Source: Henricia sp. BOLD:AAB3569
Lineage: Eukaryota; Echinodermata; Asteroidea; Spinulosida; Echinasteridae
Direction of reading: 5' to 3'
Assembly: GCA_037783545.1 (NCBI GenBank)
Contig: JBBELK010000949.1
Coordinates: forward strand, 62,001-126,000
DNA length: 64,000 nucleotides
Position 1 is the stretch's first letter; each line of letters opens with the position of its first letter. The translations under genes and the position numbers were made by a program. The notes beneath the pieces were generated by a model. It was not told the origin of the DNA. It searched no databases and saw nothing but the letters and a program-made list of their open reading frames with translations. This document shows positions 59,726 through 64,000 of the stretch, in pieces.

Positions 59726-62422
59726 CTGGTCAGACAAAAAATATAGGACAAAAAAAAGAAGGTTGGTATAAGATTTCGAAACGATTCCAAAAATAATCTA
59801 CATCATTTTTTTATCTTCACATCTGGAGGCCTGATTAAGACCCACAGATTAGTTAGGGCCTGCAGACCCTGGTAATGGCGTTTTGTGTTTGACCGTCTTG
59901 GCAAAACTTCTGATACCAAGATGTGATAGGTCTGATGGAGCTACCGTTTTGCAAATGTGCGAATAAAACAATTCCAAAATTATTGGTTACACTGAAATAG
60001 AAGCTCTTTGGTTTACAACAGACCATATTCACACAGAACGACAGTTCAATTGTGTTTCTTGAATATGTGCTGATTGATATGGTGCATGCAAGCCATACGT
60101 ATTTTAGTCCAATGCGTTTTAAATATCGTAAGGATAAGGATTGAAACTCGTATAGTTACTAGGACCCATAACTAGTATGGCACCGTCCCTATATCAGATA
60201 TATACAATCTATATGACTGGTTCATGAGACACGATTTAACTGTCCCTCCACAATAGTTGGGTCGTCTATAGACCCTCTGCACGGGCGGCCATGACAGGGG
60301 CAGCCATACTGTCACCGTGCGTCATGCATGAGTAGGCACTTTGTGGATCTATTGTCACATCATTTAAATGTGAAAACATGCCCCCTCCCTCAGCCATCAG
60401 TGCAAATTATTATTATTATTATTTATTTAGCCATTCCTGCAATACACAAAATAGGCAAGGAGCAACAAAAGTAAAAATTACTGTGATCCAAGGACCTGCT
60501 GCCCCAAATGGTCCATAGTGTTTTTGTTTCTCGTACCTTACTGGTGTAGTTGCCGATAATGAGTACCACAGCCATCGTAATAAGTGCTGCTACCCCGCCC
60601 TCTCTAACCATGTAAGGTAAACTCAGCATACCGATGCCTTGCATGCAGTTGGCAACATTCCAGCCCGCTTGCCATACCGTACTTGTTCCTGCAATAAATA
60701 TTGAAATTACATGTATGCAGTAAGTTAGAGAATAGCTGATACACAAACTGTACCCAATCGGGTCGAATTCATGAGATCTGCTCTTGACGGGTTAAAAAAA
60801 ATACTGGAATAAACTACTCAAGTGTGAGGTAACTATAGGTCTAAAACCTTCGCTGGTGATCTGAAACGTCCACTGCTAACGCGCAGGAAAACAGTTCACT
60901 GGTTTAAATGTAGATCCAGTAAACTTGGCAGCACACAAAAAGTGACGTTTCCACTTTAGTACTCTAAAACGTTTACTGACTTTGCTGCTCCAACGGTTGG
61001 CGTGAAGTGCGCCACCAAGTCCGGCACGCTTCTGCAGGAGACCGAATGTGTGTTTATTTTTTGGGGAAAGCCAGTTGAATAACAATCAGTGTAGAATTCA
61101 GAAAACATATTTATAAGCTGGTAATCTAAAACGTCTATTGCAGGGAAACAGTTCACCGGTTTTAGTGTATACCCAGTAACCCTGGCAACCCAATGGGTAA
61201 CTATAGGGGCGTTCGAGACGCTTACACCGGGTAACGGTGTGTTTACACCGGGGGAAGCCCCCAGAAGATGCAAAACGAACGACACAGGGTCTCGCTTTGA
61301 ATTCGGGGAACACGTGGTCAAAGGTTGTTGCCGGGTGGGGCTTTATAAACGCCGTTATCGTTTGACGCAGGATGAAAAATGAAGCCGGCGCCACGCAAAA
61401 ATAGTAGCCCTAAAGTACCGAAATAAACTTCGTCAATGCCCACAGACATCTACTGATTCAGCAAAATGTATTTACAGTTTAGAGCCAATAGACTGTACCG
61501 AATAGCAGCCATTTCGTGGGGAAGTTTCCGTGTTCCTTGAGGACATGCATGGTTGCACATTATTGTGCTTCCATTGTTGAACGGTTTAAAGGCAGTATAC
61601 ATGATTGGTATCTCGAAAATCAGAAATGTTCACAGATTTACGCCTAACTTACACAATATAAACATGATGACCGTAGAAAACTTCCCCGAAATGACTGCAA
61701 ACCCTTTTTTGACTGTTTTCTCAAAAGTGAGACGAAGTACGGAGCTGGTTTTTGCTCAGGTTGGTTTTAATCGTGCATATCTTCAATCACACAGGGGAAT
61801 AAAACTATTTGTAACAGTTTACCAATCGTGTATACTGCCTAACAAAAGGTGCCCCACGAAATGGCGGCTATTCGATACGGTCTATAGACTACTAAAGTGT
61901 GACGTCGATTGCCATGGTAATTGGGTCTAAACATTCGCTGGTAATCTGAAACGTCAATTGGTATAACGCAGGGAAACAGTTCACTGGTTTTAGTGTAGAC
62001 CCAAAAACCATGGCAACACACAAAGGGTGACGTTTTCACCTTAGTAGTCTATTGCCTATAGGCAACCAACAAAAGATGACGTATTCACTTCGGCAATCTA
62101 TTACAATCTTGAATCATCATACCTGGATGTGTTGGGTCATGCGGATCAGAAGGCGTCCTCTCGTCCTTACCCTCCAAGAGGGTGATGTGACCGTTAGGCT
62201 GTAGACCCCCGTCAAGTTTGTTATCGCTGGCACCCGTCGAGTTACACAACTCAATATCCTCGCCCTTGGTCTCGTAAACTGGTACCCCGTAGCGGAGGAT
62301 GGAATACCGCAGCTGGGTGCCCAGCGAGCGGAGTTGGTTCATGGCTGTGATGCGGTGGCGTAGTCGGGAGACTATAGACCAGGGGTGGACAGTGGATTTG
62401 TGATACAAAACAGGGAAATTAT
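58655..62422 (-). CDS. SLC32A1-like: Vesicular inhibitory amino-acid transporter-like protein (SLC32/VGAT family)
   Basis: Three exons joined at phase 1 and phase 0 give about 507 residues ending in a stop at 58655-58657; human VGAT is 525. The first exon gives a hydrophilic N-terminus. From exon 2 the Aa_trans (amino acid/auxin permease) fold begins with WQAGWNVANCMQG, very close to the W-E-A-G-W-N-V-T-N-x-I-Q-G signature of VGAT, and continues GMLSLPYMVREGG. About eleven membrane segments follow, with ILVYCLYE, FVIKSLLSYPL and PHFTLLMGVTGSLTSPWLDF matching the family. Known members load GABA and glycine into synaptic vesicles using the proton gradient; that this copy does so is an inference. 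It could be an SLC32 paralogue rather than the true orthologue. The start may lie in an exon further right. Confidence 0.88.
60271..60385. repeat. MITE fragment of the GGCGGCCATGACAGG family
   Basis: CTGCACGGGCGGCCATGACA, then CCGTGCGTCATGCATGAGTA; inverse orientation of part of 49803-49941. Confidence 0.6.
60537..60688 (-). CDS. SLC32A1-like: Gene 2 middle exon: first two membrane segments
   Basis: 152 bp, phase 1 to 0. Encodes TSTVWQAGWNVANCMQGIG, LSLPYMVREGGVAAL and NYTSK. Acceptor ATTGCAG, donor AAG/GTACGA. Confidence 0.92.
60812..60970. repeat. MITE of the TAGACTACTAAAGTGTGACGT family, copy 1
   Basis: Divergent copy: AAACTACTCAAGTGTGAGGT to AAGTGACGTTTCCACTTTAG. A third, partial copy lies at about 61115-61205. 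Confidence 0.6.
61486..61889. mobile_element. MITE (21512 family) carrying a nested TTAA element
   Basis: AATAGACTGTACCGAATAGC at the left and GCTATTCGATACGGTCTATA at the right are inverse. The nested element at 61590-61840 splits it. Confidence 0.72.
61590..61840. mobile_element. Deletion derivative of the 26007 Kolobok-like element
   Basis: Left AGGCAGTATACATGATTGG and right CCAATCGTGTATACTGCCT are inverse. It shares CAGAAATGTTCACAGATTTA and GAAGTACGGAGCTGG with the 26007 copy but lacks its middle. TTAA precedes it; the right flank is AACA. Confidence 0.7.
61885..62051. mobile_element. MITE of the TAGACTACTAAAGTGTGACGT family, copy 2
   Basis: TAGACTACTAAAGTGTGACG to the inverse TTCACCTTAGTAGTCTA. 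Intact copy, abutting the end of the 61486 element. Confidence 0.72.
62123..62422 (-). CDS. SLC32A1-like: Gene 2 N-terminal exon, start unresolved
   Basis: 300 bp open from an acceptor-like TTCCGCAG/AT to the donor CCAG/GTATGA (phase 1). Encodes a charged cytosolic tail such as YGVPVYETKGEDIELCNS. An internal ATG at 62342-62340 (GCCATGA) could start translation and would give 73 residues from here. If the acceptor is real, an upstream exon lies right of 62422. Confidence 0.7.
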
Positions 62423-63224
62423 CTGCGGAAAAAATGAAGAGCAAAAGCGGAAATTGACACGTATTATAGTCAATGCTTTCACAGGGCTATCATAATATTT
62501 CCTCACTATTCTGTGGGTCTTAGTCAAACCCCAAAATTCCCAAATATAAATCCTTCGCACCGGCGGCCATGACAGGGAGCACGTTTTCTAAATGATGCGA
62601 CAATGGATCTACAAAACATGCCTACTCGTGTATGACACACGGTCAATACAAGATTTGCAAACATCAAAAATCGAAAATACCAAAACCAAAATTTAGAATA
62701 TTCGGTATTGACTTTACTGCATACATGTATCCTGTTATAATAATTGAGATATTTATATCGCGCACATATCCATCCCAAGGTTCTGTCACACTATTACCCC
62801 TGGTCATTGGGATCATTAATATCATTACTTAATCCTTCTCAACTCCTGGGGAGCTTGCAGTCCCGTGCAGCTTATGCGCACAGGGACTAATCAAACACAT
62901 CACCTTTCACTACCCTCACATATCCATTTCTTCTTGGGTGGAGAGAGGCAGTTTATGGTAAAGTACTTGCCTAAGGGCATATGCACCACGGACGCGTTTC
63001 CACACTTGGAAACCGACAATGCAAAACCAAACAATACAAAAATAGACTCTCTCTACTTCCAACTTGAAAATGAAATGGATGAAAAACCATGTGAACCTAT
63101 TGATGCACTTTATGAAAACAGAATTGATCCGGACAAATGATTTTTAAATTAATTAATTTATTCATTCATTCATTCATACATACTGCTCTTTAACTGCAGC
63201 AGCATCTATATACAGGGTGGATGA

Positions 63225-64000
63225 AAAAAACCGAGATATTGTTGCTAATTGTAACTAAAGTACGGCACGTATGAATGAACGGGAGATATCCTCTGTTAGG
63301 GTTGAATCTCCTCTTTAAAATGACACCCTGATCATGTCATTATGTTTCCAGTTGACTGAGCAGTGACCAGTGTTATGCAAGGGTCTAGTTATGGATTTGC
63401 GCCACTTTCTTTAATGCATTGCATAGCCTGTTTGGAGGCCGGACCAAGTATCCATTGATAGCCAAGGACGCCTCAGAAATTAACATGCCGATCAAAATGT
63501 TGATGGGGGAAAACCTGCATTTTCTTAAACAGAACATTCAGTCCTACATAGGAATGCAGCGAGTTTTTGTTGAGTCCAAGGTCTGGGCGAAGGATCGAGA
63601 ACTGGTCGGTCACCTGAGAACATTTTTAATGCAATTCAGCAAGCCCTGCATGCAGCAGGGAGAACGCAGCAGTCATAGACAAAAGTGGTTTAGGACTGGC
63701 CTTAACCATGTTCAACAAAATTGTTCGGTACTACCCTTTTTGTGGCTCGTAAGACATCAACTGCTTTCTGGCGATCTTCAGAGGCATCTTAGGTCTACTT
63801 GATCGTCCAAAAAGGCTATGCCATGGTTCGGATGGACGCCATTAAAGAAAGTGGCGCAAATCCCAAACTAGACCCTTGCATAACATTGATCACTGCTCAG
63901 TCAACCGTAAACATAACGACATGATCAGGGTGTCATTTTGAAGAGGAGATTCAACCCTAACAGATGATATCTCCCTTTCATTCATACGTGTCCTACATTA
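63225..64000. mobile_element. DNA element with long terminal inverted repeats, cut by window end
   Basis: 63251-63420 and 63838-64000 are long inverses: GGAGATATCCTCTGTTAGGG with its counterpart near 63965, TGACACCCTGATCATGTC near 63325 with GACATGATCAGGGTGTCA near 63920, and GGATTTGCGCCACTTTC near 63396 with its inverse near 63848. The left terminus probably starts near ACAGGGTGGATGAAAAAAAC (about 63213). The inner 127-codon frame 63419-63802 shows no transposase motif I recognise. Confidence 0.8.

Noticed and set aside
59352..59746. Plus-strand frames of 69 and 100 residues
   Set aside because: Antisense shadows of the SLC32-like exon.
61098..61394. 98-residue minus-strand frame in the gene 2 intron
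   Set aside because: Composed of two dispersed repeats (the FPSSGGFP-type repeat and a MITE); no splice linkage in phase with gene 2.

Overview
The window is eukaryotic, intron-rich, repeat-dense genomic DNA. The domain content (fucolectin-type lectin, calcium-binding EGF and scavenger-receptor SRCR modules in one secreted protein) and the repeat landscape (many short inverted-repeat elements, tRNA-derived SINEs, CR1-like LINE ends) suggest a marine deuterostome invertebrate. I favour an echinoderm, but that is an inference from style, not a proof. Nothing bacterial, viral or CRISPR-like was seen.

Gene 1 (minus strand, 48604 down to 863, continuing off the left edge) is reconstructed from 28 exons with consensus splice sites. 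The order is a signal peptide, five fucolectin/FTP-type domains (each built from an A, B and C exon), three single-exon EGF domains, then five six-cysteine SRCR domains. Every domain boundary falls at a phase-1 intron, so the parts join in one frame to give 1455 residues inside the window. The last exon also ends in phase 1, so more exons must lie left of base 1. The product looks like a large secreted or cell-surface recognition protein; immunity or adhesion are inferences from the families.

Gene 2 (minus strand, 62422 down to 58655) is a vesicular inhibitory amino-acid transporter-like protein (SLC32/VGAT family, Aa_trans fold). It has three exons here; its first coding exon or true start may lie further right. 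It is separated from the start of gene 1 by about 10 kb of repeat-filled intergenic DNA.

Between the exons: 13926-16682 holds a 34-bp minisatellite of about 81 copies; 38165-40775 a 38-bp minisatellite split by a MITE; 44287-46385 a 127-bp tandem array; 52900-54070 a repeat region with six TGACGTCA palindromes. DNA transposon remnants with readable target-site duplications include an hAT-like element (8 bp), two Mutator-like elements (9 bp), a Harbinger-like C/G-tract MITE family (3 bp TWA) and Kolobok-like TTAA elements. Several are nested in one another. Two LINE 3' ends lie at 29.6-30.0 kb and 31.9-32.5 kb. The right edge carries a long-terminal-inverted-repeat element. Two intronic relics of gene 1 exons show that its lectin exons have been duplicating locally.
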